NCBI GenBank assembly: GCA_964655005.1
Contig: CAZZKE010000056.1
Location: 1 to 20,758 of the forward strand
From: CAZZKE01 sp964655005
GTDB lineage: Bacteria; Pseudomonadota; Alphaproteobacteria; Rhodospirillales; JABHCV01
DNA length: 20,758 bases
Direction: 5' to 3'
Shown: positions 1-7,774 of the stretch, in pieces
How positions within the stretch are numbered: position 1 is the first letter of the stretch
Layout of the letters: every line of letters starts with the position of its first letter
Made by a program: the position numbers and the translations under genes
Notes under the pieces: model-generated
Database searches by the model: none
The model's input: the letters and a program-made list of their open reading frames with translations, nothing else
What the model was told of the DNA's origin: nothing

Positions 1-429
1 CCCGATATCGGCTGGATCGTCGCCGACGAAAAACGCCTGCGTCAGGTGCTGTTCAACCTGCTGTCCAATGCCATTAACTTTACCCCGTCGCGCGGCGCCG
101 TAACATTAACCGCCGAACGCCGCGGCGAGGCGGAAAACGAGACTATTGTATTCAAGGTCAGCGATACCGGTCGCGGCATACCAAAAAGCCGCCAGCTCGA
201 TATTTTCGAGGCCTTCGGAAACGCGCCGGAACAGGCCGTGGACGACAACAGCCATCGCACCGGCGCCGGCCTGGGATTAAGCCTGGTCAAGCGGTTCGTC
301 GAACTGCACGGCGGGGCGGTCGATATCAAGTCACCCCCCGGACGGGGCACCACGGTCATCTGCACACTGCCGGCAAGCGGCAGGAAACAGCCATCGCTGG
401 CGGCGGTAAAACAACGGGAAACCGGTTAA
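1..429 (+). CDS. Sensor histidine kinase, C-terminal ATPase domain (5' truncated by window)
   Basis: The reading frame is open from the first base and ends with TAA at 427-429, so 142 residues of a longer protein are visible. They form one HATPase_c domain with all the ATP-binding boxes in order: N box (NLLSNAINFTP), G1 (DTGRGIP), F box (IFEAF) and G2 (GAGLGLSL), then the usual closing strand (GRGTTVICTLP). The protein would bind ATP and phosphorylate a histidine in its missing upstream part. The sensor domain, the phospho-acceptor histidine and any membrane segments lie outside the window, so the signal cannot be named. No response-regulator domain follows the ATPase, and the next gene, folE, is metabolic. 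The family is certain; which kinase it is remains unknown. Confidence 0.93.
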   Translation, partial: PDIGWIVADEKRLRQVLFNLLSNAINFTPSRGAVTLTAERRGEAENETIVFKVSDTGRGIPKSRQLDIFEAFGNAPEQAVDDNSHRTGAGLGLSLVKRFVELHGGAVDIKSPPGRGTTVICTLPASGRKQPSLAAVKQRETG

Positions 430-514
430 GAATATCCGAAAGCACTTGATTTTTCCGATCGACGAACGACATTTTAAACAACCGCATGTCAGCCGTCAGG
501 AAGGGGCAGACACC

Positions 515-1153
515 ATGAACAAGATTACCGATATAAATGGCCGGCCATCCCGTACCGCCGACAGGCCGTCGCGGCGGCAAGCCGAACAGGCTGTCCGCAC
601 CTTGCTGCTGTGGGCCGGCGACGATCCCGACCGCGAGGGTCTCAAGGAAACCCCGGCCCGGGTGGTCCGTTCCTACGAGGAATTTTTCGCCGGCTACCGG
701 GAAGACCCCGAGGCCCTGCTGGAACGGACCTTCGAGGAAACCGATGGTTACGACGAAATGGTGCTGCTGAAGGACATTCGTTTTGAATCCCACTGCGAAC
801 ACCACATGGCCCCGATCATCGGCCGCGCCCACGTCGCCTATTTGCCAAAAAACCGGGTAGTCGGTATTTCCAAACTGGCCCGCCTGGTCGAAATGTACGC
901 CAAGCGACTGCAAATTCAGGAAAAAATGACGGCGCAGGTAGCCAAGGCCATCAATGATATCCTGCAACCCCAGGGAACCGCCGTGGTTATCGAGGCCGCC
1001 CACCAGTGCATGACCACGCGCGGCATCCACAAGCCCGGCGTGTCGATGGTTACCTCTACCATGTTGGGCGCTTTCCGCGACAACGCATCGACCCGCCGCG
1101 AATTCCTGGCCATGGTCGATGGCCCGACAAATGGTGGCGGATGGTCGGTTTAG
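515..1153 (+). CDS. folE: GTP cyclohydrolase I
   Basis: This enzyme converts GTP to 7,8-dihydroneopterin triphosphate, the first step of tetrahydrofolate synthesis, in the cytoplasm. The zinc site is intact: C94 and H97 in ESHCEHH and C165 in AAHQCMTTRG, matching Cys110, His113 and Cys181 of the E. coli enzyme. The conserved core GISKLARLVEMYAKRLQIQE follows the first zinc motif. At 212 residues the length is normal for the family. The frame could open at a TTG at 446, but ATG 515 is chosen because AGGAAGGGG lies about 9 bases upstream and the family homology begins after it. It stands alone, with the kinase fragment 85 bases upstream and trkH 46 bases downstream on the same strand. No other folate gene is present. 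Confidence 0.96.
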   Translation: MNKITDINGRPSRTADRPSRRQAEQAVRTLLLWAGDDPDREGLKETPARVVRSYEEFFAGYREDPEALLERTFEETDGYDEMVLLKDIRFESHCEHHMAPIIGRAHVAYLPKNRVVGISKLARLVEMYAKRLQIQEKMTAQVAKAINDILQPQGTAVVIEAAHQCMTTRGIHKPGVSMVTSTMLGAFRDNASTRREFLAMVDGPTNGGGWSV

Positions 1154-1199
1154 GCACCGGAATTCTTGCTGTTTTTAGTCCTACGGCGTATCAAGATTT

Positions 1200-2645
1200 A
1201 TGGATTTACGGCCTGTCTTCCTGATTATCGGCATCCTGCTGTCGGCCCTGGCGCTCAGCATGGCCGTGCCCGCCATTGTCGATGCCGTGGCCGGCAATCC
1301 CGACTGGCAGGTTTTTTCCGTATCGGCCGGGGTTACCCTGTTTGTCGGCGTCGCCATGGCCCTGACGACCCGAAGCGCCGGCCTTCGGCTGTCGGTGCGC
1401 CAGGCCTTCGTGATGACCTCGTTAAGCTGGCTGGCTATAACATTTTTCGCGGCCCTTCCGCTGGCCTTTTCGGAACTTGACCTGAGCTACACCGACGCCT
1501 TTTTCGAGGCCATGTCCGGTATCACCACGACCGGTTCAACGGTGATTACCGGGCTGGATTCGGCACCGCCGGGGATTTTGCTGTGGCGGGCCTTGCTGCA
1601 ATGGCTGGGCGGCATTGGAATTATTATCATGGCGGTCGTCATTTTTCCCATGCTGCGTGTCGGTGGCATGCAGTTGTTTCGCATGGAAGCGTCCGATCAT
1701 TCCGACAGGGCGATTCCGCGGACGGCCCGGATCGCCAGTTCCATCGGCGTAATTTATTTGCTGTTTACCCTTGTTCTGGCGTTCGCATACCGGCTGGCCG
1801 GCATGACCGGTTTCGATGCCGTCGCCCACGCCATGACGACCATCGCCACCGGCGGTTTTTCAACCATGGACGGATCAATCGGCTACCTGGATAATTTCGC
1901 CGTCGATATTATCGCGACGTTCGGCATGATATTTGGCAGCCTGCCGTTTATCCTGTATCTGAAAGCCGTGCAGGGCAACCCGTCGGCCTTGTGGAATGAT
2001 TCCCAGGTTCACTGGTTTATCTCCATTGTCGGCGGCACCGTGCTGGTAGTGACGGTATGGCTGTGGCTTTCCGGCGGATACGACCCGCTTCAGGCGATCC
2101 GGTATTCGGCTTTCAATGTGGTGTCGATCATCACCGGCACCGGCTTCGCCACATCTGATTACGGCCAGTGGGGCGGTTTCGCTGTGCCCGCCTTCTTTTT
2201 TATCATGTTCATCGGCGGCTGCGCCGGATCGACCACCGGCGGCATCAAGATTTTCCGCTTTCAGGTCCTTTATTCCGCCGCCCGCACCCAAATTCATCAC
2301 CTGTTGCAGCCCCATGGCGTGTTCATCCCTTACTTCAACCGGCGATCGATCCCCGACGACGTCATCGTTTCGGTACTTAGCTTCTTCTTCGTGTTCGGCC
2401 TGAGCTTCGCCCTGCTGGCGATAGGCCTGGGCCTGCTGGGGCTGGATTTTCTGACCGCCGTGTCCAGTGCGGCGGCGGCGATATCCAATGTCGGGCCGGC
2501 GCTGGGCGCAATCGCCGGACCATCGGGGACCTTTCAGTCCATGCCGGACGCCGCCAAGTGGCTGTTATCGGGCGGAATGCTGCTGGGCCGGCTCGAATTG
2601 TTTACGATAATCGTCATGTTTACCCGCCCGTTCTGGCGCGGTTAG
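1200..2645 (+). CDS. trkH: TrkH-family potassium uptake channel subunit
   Basis: This is the membrane-embedded pore subunit of a Trk-type K+ uptake system. It has 481 residues, close to the E. coli TrkH length. Four pore-loop units, each carrying a filter glycine, can be read in order: GITTTGSTVITG, TIATGGFSTMDGS, IITGTGFATSDYG and AISNVGPALGAI, separated by strongly hydrophobic helices. The motif GGCAGSTTGGIKIFR is typical of the family. The cytoplasmic regulatory partner TrkA is not in the window. No Shine-Dalgarno sequence precedes ATG 1200. A weak promoter-like pair (TTGCTG at 1166-1171, TATCAA at 1189-1194, 17-base spacer) would start transcription almost at the ATG, so a leaderless message is possible but unproven. 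The stop lies 3 bases from that of the convergent lipoprotein gene. Confidence 0.94.
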   Translation: MDLRPVFLIIGILLSALALSMAVPAIVDAVAGNPDWQVFSVSAGVTLFVGVAMALTTRSAGLRLSVRQAFVMTSLSWLAITFFAALPLAFSELDLSYTDAFFEAMSGITTTGSTVITGLDSAPPGILLWRALLQWLGGIGIIIMAVVIFPMLRVGGMQLFRMEASDHSDRAIPRTARIASSIGVIYLLFTLVLAFAYRLAGMTGFDAVAHAMTTIATGGFSTMDGSIGYLDNFAVDIIATFGMIFGSLPFILYLKAVQGNPSALWNDSQVHWFISIVGGTVLVVTVWLWLSGGYDPLQAIRYSAFNVVSIITGTGFATSDYGQWGGFAVPAFFFIMFIGGCAGSTTGGIKIFRFQVLYSAARTQIHHLLQPHGVFIPYFNRRSIPDDVIVSVLSFFFVFGLSFALLAIGLGLLGLDFLTAVSSAAAAISNVGPALGAIAGPSGTFQSMPDAAKWLLSGGMLLGRLELFTIIVMFTRPFWRG

Positions 2646-2648
2646 ACT

Positions 2649-3260
2649 CTAGGGCCTCTGCCATTTACGCAGATAGCGGCGGATATTCTTCGATATTTCC
2701 GCATCGAAATCCTTCATCAGCGCCTCGGTCAATTTGAACCAGGCTAATTCACGCTCGTTGATATTGGCGTCCTCGCGTACCGTTATCGAACGTTTGACGC
2801 CGGCTTCGGCGAACCCCAGCCGTTTGCCGCCGTCATCACGAATTTCCAGCGTCGCCTCTATGCTGGCCTGATAGCGTTCGGATTGTTCTTTGGTGAACGC
2901 CCCGGTCAGGCCCTTTTTCCGCTCCAGGGTGGTTTCGATGACCGAGGCATCGGTAACCACAAGCCGCACATCGCCGACCCCGCCGCTTGCCTTTACCCGG
3001 TCGCTAAACCATCGCCGCAGGGCATCGGCAGGCGGCACCGGAAACAGATGATCGACATTAGGCGCCGTCAGCGGGGCCTTGTATTCCATGGCCATAACCA
3101 CGGAACCGACTTCGAAGGTGAGCGGCGGCAGATACGAATATGTCAGTTCCGGCAGGCGTTGCGACGGCAGCTCGGCCGCACAGCCCGCAAGCAACAAAAT
3201 CGCCATCAATGCCGGCGCAAGGCCTGCCGGTGACGGGAAGCGTATTTTCCTGCGGCGCAT
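2649..3260 (-). CDS. Putative lipoprotein, function unknown
   Basis: This 203-residue protein has a basic N-terminus, a hydrophobic stretch and a lipobox (LLLAGC), so it should be processed by signal peptidase II and lipid-anchored. The mature part contains an Asp/Lys-rich central region and a C-terminus rich in Arg/Lys; no catalytic motif is visible. Two starts are possible. ATG 3272 directly abuts the stop codon of the upstream gene. ATG 3260 has GGAGG about 5 bases before it and gives a standard short lipoprotein signal, so it is preferred. The nearly contiguous arrangement with the acidic-tailed membrane protein (3273-4526) implies translational coupling and a shared envelope role. I do not recognise a named family. 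The lipoprotein call is firm; the function is open. Confidence 0.8.
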   Translation of the reverse strand: MRRRKIRFPSPAGLAPALMAILLLAGCAAELPSQRLPELTYSYLPPLTFEVGSVVMAMEYKAPLTAPNVDHLFPVPPADALRRWFSDRVKASGGVGDVRLVVTDASVIETTLERKKGLTGAFTKEQSERYQASIEATLEIRDDGGKRLGFAEAGVKRSITVREDANINERELAWFKLTEALMKDFDAEISKNIRRYLRKWQRP

Positions 3261-3272
3261 GGTTTCCTCCAT

Positions 3273-4526
3273 CTATTCCTCCTCGTACTCATCATCGTCA
3301 TCATCATCGTCGTCTTCTTCGTCCCGCGATCGCATATTGCGAATAGCGAAAAACAGGCCAACGCCCCCCATCAGGAAGAATGCCGAGGCGATAACAATCG
3401 CCCAGAACAACAGCTTCTCGGTTTTTTTCTCGGCCAGTAATTGCTTGTTTTCCTCTGCGGCCGCCTCGTCCTTGGTGGTTTTTTCTGCGACTGTGTCGGA
3501 TTTTTTAACCGGCTTGAGCGTCGCCACGGATTCCTTTTGCCGGCGCATGGCGGAACCAACGGCTTTTTGCTTGTCTTTCCGCGTCATCGTCGAAAATGTC
3601 ACGTCACCGGCACAGAGACGATATATATCATCGTCGTTATCCAGCTTCAGGGTTGGTATCGAACGGGCCGAAAGGCGGCCTTTCTTGACCGGGAAATAAC
3701 TCAGCACATTGCCGATCCGACCGCTTGCGCCAATCTTGAAGCCAACATTATCGACGCGGCCATCGTTGTCCAGATCGACGGTGAAGACGCCGGTCAATCT
3801 TACTTTCTGGCCACTGACCATATGCTCGCCGGCCTTCCAGAAATCCGTCAGTTCGCGGTCGCAGGAAAAGGCGGGTTTTGATTCGTCTTTTTTCTTCGGC
3901 GCCGCCGCGACGCCGGCTTCCGGAGCCGGCAAGTCGGAATTCTGGTAGTCGGTCCGATATTTGGTCACCTTTGCGGCGCCGCCTTCGGGATCGCTGGAAA
4001 CTCTCACCCCGGATGCGGCGGCGGCGGCAGGCTGTTCCGCAACCGGTGGGGTGACCGCCTGTTGCACGGTCTGCGGCGGCTTTTTCGCCCGCCTGATCGG
4101 CAGCGGCGCTATTTCCTGTTCCACGGAACCGAAGCCCAGGTCCGGCATGACGCCCTGTCGTGTTTTCTGTCCCGGCAGAGGCACCGCTTCGTCGGCGCGT
4201 CCCGCCTTGCGGCCAACCGTTACTTCCGAGCCGGGGGCTTCCAGGGCGGCGGCGGGCAGCGTCATTTTCCGCCTGGCCGGCGGTGGCAAAATCAGTTGTC
4301 GGTCAAACCACGCCGTCGCCGGTTCGGAACAATAATCATCGCCGAAATCAAGGCGTACTTCCTGGCTTTGCAGTTCCAGTCGCAGCCGATAGTCGTCACC
4401 CGGCCCAAGCCGCCCGGCGAGTTCGCCACAATCCAGTTCGGCGGCGACCGCGACTGCCTGAAAACCCGACAGCAGCAGCCCCAATGCCAGCACAAGCGGC
4501 CTTGAAATGTTAGAGGATATCCTCAT
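3273..4526 (-). CDS. Exported single-pass membrane protein with polyacidic cytoplasmic tail, function unknown
   Basis: This 417-residue protein begins with a signal peptide (about residues 1-29, ending AVAVAA). A periplasmic region of about 340 residues follows. It carries an N-terminal Cys pair (ELDCGE, DDYCSE), a Pro/Ala-rich linker, and a Ca2+-loop-like DLDNDGRVD at residues 251-259 (Asp at positions 1, 3, 5 and 9, Gly at 6, as in EF-hand-type or dockerin-type loops). A Lys/Glu-rich, coiled-coil-like stretch leads to one transmembrane helix (about 372-395), then RNMRSR and a tail of almost pure Asp/Glu. By the positive-inside rule the tail is cytoplasmic. The tail is coded by a GAY/GAR trinucleotide tract (3279-3334). 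The lipoprotein gene follows immediately. No Shine-Dalgarno sequence is obvious before ATG 4526. I recognise no family, and the Ca2+ binding is inferred from the loop pattern alone. Confidence 0.82.
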   Translation of the reverse strand: MRISSNISRPLVLALGLLLSGFQAVAVAAELDCGELAGRLGPGDDYRLRLELQSQEVRLDFGDDYCSEPATAWFDRQLILPPPARRKMTLPAAALEAPGSEVTVGRKAGRADEAVPLPGQKTRQGVMPDLGFGSVEQEIAPLPIRRAKKPPQTVQQAVTPPVAEQPAAAAASGVRVSSDPEGGAAKVTKYRTDYQNSDLPAPEAGVAAAPKKKDESKPAFSCDRELTDFWKAGEHMVSGQKVRLTGVFTVDLDNDGRVDNVGFKIGASGRIGNVLSYFPVKKGRLSARSIPTLKLDNDDDIYRLCAGDVTFSTMTRKDKQKAVGSAMRRQKESVATLKPVKKSDTVAEKTTKDEAAAEENKQLLAEKKTEKLLFWAIVIASAFFLMGGVGLFFAIRNMRSRDEEDDDDDDDDEYEEE

Positions 4527-4560
4527 TCAGTCATGCGTTCCGCAGTTCCGAGGGCGCATA

Positions 4561-4594
4561 ATACCAAGGAGTACTAATAAAAACTCCTTAGTAT
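4561..4594. repeat. Dispersed palindromic repeat, copy A (short form)
   Basis: This imperfect hairpin has arms ATACCAAGGAGT (4561-4572) and ACTCCTTAGTAT (4583-4594), 12 bp with one mismatch, and a loop of ACTAATAAAA. It lies between the 3' end of argF and the start of the acidic-tailed protein gene, both on the minus strand. The left arm and the loop closely match the copy at 7690-7738 (ACTAATAAAAACTC against ACTGATAAAGACTC), and copy A lacks seven bases of the right arm. The two are therefore related copies and not chance hairpins. No T-tract follows on either strand, so terminator function is not supported. Confidence 0.75.
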
Positions 4595-4657
4595 AAGCCA
4601 TCAAACCCGAGGTAACAGATTCTGATTAACACCTTATGAATACGCGGCCCGGCGATA

Positions 4658-5566
4658 TCAATCGATGGCATCCATGCACCAGGCCAGGATTCCCTTTTGC
4701 GCGTGTAGACGATTTTCCGCCTCATCCCAGACCGCCGATTGCGGGCCATCGATAACTTCGGCAGTCACTTCGTCGCCCCGGTGGGCGGGCAGACAGTGCA
4801 GGAACAGCGCATCCGGACTGGCCAGCTTCATAAGATTCGCATCGACCCGGAACCCGGCCAGCATGTTATGGCGGGACGAAACTTCCTTGTCCCCCATCGA
4901 GACCCAGGTGTCGGTGACGATACAATCGGCCCCGACCGCCGCCGCCAGCACATCGTCGCCCAGCGTTACGTCGCCGCCTTCCGTCCTGGCCCATTCGAGC
5001 AGTCCGGAAGCCGGGCTGAGCTCTTTCGGGCAGGCCAGTTTAAGCTTGAAGCCGAATCGTACCGCCGCCTGTATCCATGACGTCGCCATGTTATTGCCGT
5101 CACCGCTCCAGACCACGGTCTTGCCGGCAATCGGGCCACGGCGTTCCTCGATTGTCATGATATCGGCCATCAACTGACAGGGGTGGCTCATGTCGGTCAG
5201 GCCGTTGATTACCGGCACCGTGGCATAGGCCGCCAGTTCATCCAGTTTCGCCGGATCATCGGTGCGGATCATGATCCCATCGACGTACCGCGATAGCACC
5301 CGGGCGGTGTCGGCGACGGTTTCGCCGCGGCCCATCTGACACGATTCCCCGTCCAGCACTACCACTCGACCGCCCAGTTGCACCATGCCGACTTCGAAGG
5401 AAACACGGGTCCTGGTCGAGGGTTTTTCGAAAATCAGAACCAGCGTCTTGTCCTTCAGCGGTTGCTCGCCGCCACCGGCCTTGAACTCTACGCCCTTGTC
5501 GAGAATGGTGCGCAGGGTGCCCGGGTCCAATTTGTCGAGATCGAGAAAATGCCTGATATCCGACAT
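4658..5566 (-). CDS. argF: Ornithine carbamoyltransferase
   Basis: This enzyme transfers the carbamoyl group from carbamoyl phosphate to ornithine, giving citrulline, in arginine biosynthesis in the cytoplasm. All signature motifs are present: STRTR at residues 50-54 (carbamoyl phosphate site), HPCQ at 128-131, the ornithine loop DTWVSMG at 219-225, and HCLP at 257-260. SMG together with HCLP separates it from aspartate carbamoyltransferase. At 302 residues it is a normal anabolic-type length. ATG 5566 is preceded by AGGAGG (5575-5580), which lies inside the last codons of argD. The gap to argD is only 3 bases, so the pair is co-transcribed and probably translationally coupled. No convincing terminator follows. 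Confidence 0.96.
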   Translation of the reverse strand: MSDIRHFLDLDKLDPGTLRTILDKGVEFKAGGGEQPLKDKTLVLIFEKPSTRTRVSFEVGMVQLGGRVVVLDGESCQMGRGETVADTARVLSRYVDGIMIRTDDPAKLDELAAYATVPVINGLTDMSHPCQLMADIMTIEERRGPIAGKTVVWSGDGNNMATSWIQAAVRFGFKLKLACPKELSPASGLLEWARTEGGDVTLGDDVLAAAVGADCIVTDTWVSMGDKEVSSRHNMLAGFRVDANLMKLASPDALFLHCLPAHRGDEVTAEVIDGPQSAVWDEAENRLHAQKGILAWCMDAID

Positions 5567-5569
5567 GTT

Positions 5570-6745
5570 TTATGCCTCCTCTAATTCGCGGCACGCCTGT
5601 GACAGAATTTCAATCGCTTCGTCGATATGGCTTTGATCGATAATCAGCGGCGGCAACAACCGGACGACGTTATCCGCGGCCCCCACCGTCAACAAGCCCA
5701 GGTCGTGCAGCCTGGCCCGCAATACGGTATTTTCGATGCCGCATTCGAGCCCGATCATCAACCCGGCGCCGCGCACGTCACGGATAATATCCGGATGTTT
5801 GGCGGCCACGGCGCGCAGGCTTTTCCATAGCCGCGCCGCGATATCGTCGACGCCTTCAAGAAATCCCGGCGCCAGCATGATATCGAGCACCGCATTGGCC
5901 GCCGTCATGGCCAGCGGGTTGCCGCCGAACGTGGTGCCATGGCTGCCGGCGGTCAATACCCGGGCCACTTTTTCGACCGCCAGGCATGCCCCGACCGGGA
6001 ACCCGCCGCCCAGGCCCTTGGCCAGCGCCATGACATCGGGCGTAACGCCGGACCACTGGTGGGCGAACATCTTGCCGGTTCGGCCCATGCCGCACTGCAC
6101 CTCGTCGAAAAACAACAGCAAACCGAATTCTTCGGCGATGGCGCGCAGGCCTTTCAGGTAATCGACATTGGCCACATGGATGCCGCCTTCGCCCTGTACC
6201 GGTTCGACCAGAATCGCCGCCGTTTCGGCGGTGATGGCGGCGCGCATTTCATTCAGGTTGCCAAACGCCGCCTGATCGAAGCCATCGACCACGGGGGCGA
6301 ATCCGGACAGGTGCTTTTCCTGTCCGCCGGCGGCGATGGTCGCCAATGTGCGGCCATGGAAGGCGTTGACGCAGGTAATTACCCGGTAGCGTTCCGGGTT
6401 GCCGTTTTCATCGTGGTACTTGCGGATCATCTTGATTCCGCATTCGATAGCTTCGGCCCCGGAATTGGTGAAAAACACACTATCGGCGAAGCTCGCCCCG
6501 ACCAGCCGGTCGGCCAGCTTCTGCTGTGCCGGAATGTGATAAATATTGGACGTGTGCCACAGCTTGCCGATCTGCCGCCGCAGGGATTTAACCAGATGCG
6601 GGTGACAATGGCCAAGCGCGTTGACGGCGATGCCCGAAGTAAAATCCAGGTAGCGACGCCCGTTTTCATCAAACAGATAGGCGCCTTCGCCGCGTTCAAA
6701 CGTAGCGTCAAATTTGGCATAGGTCGGCATCAGGGTCGGGATCAC
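5570..6745 (-). CDS. argD: Acetylornithine/succinyldiaminopimelate aminotransferase family protein
   Basis: This PLP-dependent class III aminotransferase makes N-acetylornithine from N-acetylglutamate semialdehyde. It shows SGAEAIECGIK (phosphate-binding region), the aromatic-stacking motif AFHGRTLA, the cofactor Asp in FFDEVQCGMGRTG, the Schiff-base Lys in ALAKGLGGGFPVGA, and HGTTFGGNPL. Pairing with argF makes the arginine role the best call; many such enzymes also serve lysine synthesis. The frame extends to TTG 6763, with an ATG at 6760. GTG 6745 is chosen because GGAGAG lies 7 bases before it, and the resulting N-terminus (MIPTLMPTYAKF) resembles alphaproteobacterial ArgD as I remember it. 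This gives 391 residues. A sigma70-like promoter lies at 6805-6833. Confidence 0.93.
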   Translation of the reverse strand: MIPTLMPTYAKFDATFERGEGAYLFDENGRRYLDFTSGIAVNALGHCHPHLVKSLRRQIGKLWHTSNIYHIPAQQKLADRLVGASFADSVFFTNSGAEAIECGIKMIRKYHDENGNPERYRVITCVNAFHGRTLATIAAGGQEKHLSGFAPVVDGFDQAAFGNLNEMRAAITAETAAILVEPVQGEGGIHVANVDYLKGLRAIAEEFGLLLFFDEVQCGMGRTGKMFAHQWSGVTPDVMALAKGLGGGFPVGACLAVEKVARVLTAGSHGTTFGGNPLAMTAANAVLDIMLAPGFLEGVDDIAARLWKSLRAVAAKHPDIIRDVRGAGLMIGLECGIENTVLRARLHDLGLLTVGAADNVVRLLPPLIIDQSHIDEAIEILSQACRELEEA

Positions 6746-6804
6746 GCAACTACTCTCCATCAAACACGGCCACGGGCATCAGGCGCCTGCCGGGAAAGCC
6801 GGGC

Positions 6805-6833
6805 AGTATCTAAATCTTGAGACGGGAAGTCAA
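6805..6833 (-). promoter_or_regulatory. Candidate sigma70 promoter for argD-argF
   Basis: On the minus strand, TTGACT (6833-6828) and GATACT (6810-6805) are separated by exactly 17 bases, matching the -35 and -10 consensus at five and four of six positions. It lies in the 97-base gap between the ABC permease stop and the argD start. The predicted transcript would start near 6798 and have a leader of about 50 bases before GTG 6745. Confidence 0.5.
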
Positions 6834-6842
6834 CGCAGGAAA

Positions 6843-7640
6843 TTACGCCTTCAGCCGATAGCCGCTGGCGAACATATGGCGGCACGACAGCCACAGGAAA
6901 ATATTAATGCCGCCCATCACCGCCAGGCCCAGGGCCGGTTTGGCGTCAGACGTCCCGATAAAGCCATAACGGAAGCCGTCAATCATATAGAAAAACGGGT
7001 TGAAATGAGCCGCCATCTGCCATGTTTCGGGTAAGCGCTGTATGGAATAAAAGGTCCCCGACAGGAACGAAAGCGGAGTCACGATAAAGTTTGTCACCGC
7101 CGCAATGTGATCAAATTTTTCCGCCCAGATACCGCCGATAATACCCAAAAGCGACAGCATCAGCGATGCCATAAAGCCGTGAAACAAAATATAGCCGATG
7201 CTGTAAATATGGATCGGCAGGAAAAGGCTCATGGCTATGGTCACCACGCCGCCGACGGCGACCCCCCGCGTCGCCCCGCCAAGCGCGATGGACAGGGTTA
7301 ATTCGCCGGCGGTGAACGGCGGCATCAGGGTGTCGACGATATTGCCCTGAATCTTGGAAACGACGATCGAGGACGAGGAATTGGTGAAGGCATTTTGCAT
7401 CATCGCCATCATTATCAGGCCGGGGGCGAGAAATTCCAGAAACGGCACGCCGCCGATTTGCCCGTTTGCCCGGCCGCCGATAGCCAGGGAAAAAACGGTC
7501 AGGAACAGCAGCGTGGTTACAACGGGTGCGATCAGGGTCTGGGTGTAGACCTTGGCAAAGCGACGGACCTCGCGCATATACAGCGTCCAGACGCCGATCC
7601 AGTTAGGATCTCCGGGATGATCCCATCCGGCGTTCTTCAT
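6843..7640 (-). CDS. ABC-2 type transporter permease
   Basis: This is an integral membrane subunit of an ABC-2 type exporter. It has a short cytoplasmic N-terminus (WTLYMREVRRFAKVYTQT), then about six hydrophobic segments, and the family features FLEFLAPGLIMMAMMQNAF and a region reading PLSFLSGTFYSIQRLPE followed by FNPFFYMIDGFRYG. These resemble the YadH/NodJ-type permeases. The frame is open to a TTG at 7700 inside a repeat. ATG 7640 is preferred because GGGGAAG lies 9 bases upstream and the family-like part begins just after it, giving 265 residues. The partner ATPase, normally adjacent, is not downstream here (argD follows), and recX is divergent upstream, so the substrate cannot be inferred. 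Divergent transcription with recX means that repeat copy B sits between their starts. Confidence 0.9.
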   Translation of the reverse strand: MKNAGWDHPGDPNWIGVWTLYMREVRRFAKVYTQTLIAPVVTTLLFLTVFSLAIGGRANGQIGGVPFLEFLAPGLIMMAMMQNAFTNSSSSIVVSKIQGNIVDTLMPPFTAGELTLSIALGGATRGVAVGGVVTIAMSLFLPIHIYSIGYILFHGFMASLMLSLLGIIGGIWAEKFDHIAAVTNFIVTPLSFLSGTFYSIQRLPETWQMAAHFNPFFYMIDGFRYGFIGTSDAKPALGLAVMGGINIFLWLSCRHMFASGYRLKA

Positions 7641-7689
7641 TTCTGGCGTCTTCCCCGTTATCTGTTCGGTCCCATGGCGGCGGATCATA

Positions 7690-7738
7690 TATAATACCAA
7701 GGATCACTGATAAAGACTCATTGATCCTTGGTATTATA
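7690..7738. repeat. Dispersed palindromic repeat, copy B (full form)
   Basis: This is a perfect 17-bp inverted repeat: TATAATACCAAGGATCA (7690-7706) and TGATCCTTGGTATTATA (7722-7738), with a 15-base centre in which TGA/TCA can pair after one mismatch. It occupies the divergent gap between the ABC permease and recX. Each arm carries the nested unit ATACCAAGGATCAnTGA, which is also seen at 11948-11965 and, in diverged form, at 4561-4594. It resembles a REP or miniature-transposon-like element. No flanking target duplication is evident to me. Confidence 0.85.
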
Positions 7739-7774
7739 CAATGTCTCGGTCAAACACCATCCCCGCGGAAACGA

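Noticed and set aside
446..514. TTG start at 446 that would lengthen FolE by 23 residues
   Set aside because: There is no ribosome site before it, while ATG 515 has AGGAAGGGG upstream and fits the family length.
3079..3699. Plus-strand frame with a long serine run opposite the acidic-tailed protein
   Set aside because: The serine run is just the complement of the Asp/Glu tract, and the frame has no ribosome site or domain. The minus-strand gene has a signal peptide, a membrane helix and an adjoining gene.
4561..4594. Palindrome copy A as the argF terminator
   Set aside because: No T-tract follows on the minus strand, and the sequence is a diverged copy of a dispersed repeat.
6785..6805. CTGCC/GGCAG hairpin between the ABC permease and argD as terminator or arginine attenuator
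   Set aside because: The stem is short and bulged, has no T-run on the minus strand, and overlaps the predicted promoter start. No leader peptide rich in Arg codons is present.
5939..6820. Open frame of 293 codons on the plus strand opposite argD
   Set aside because: It is a shadow of argD in GC-rich DNA. argD on the other strand has complete aminotransferase motifs, and the shadow shows none.
7641..7700. Longer ABC permease start (TTG 7700 or ATG 7688)
   Set aside because: It would place the start in or next to the palindromic repeat with no ribosome site. ATG 7640 has GGGGAAG upstream.
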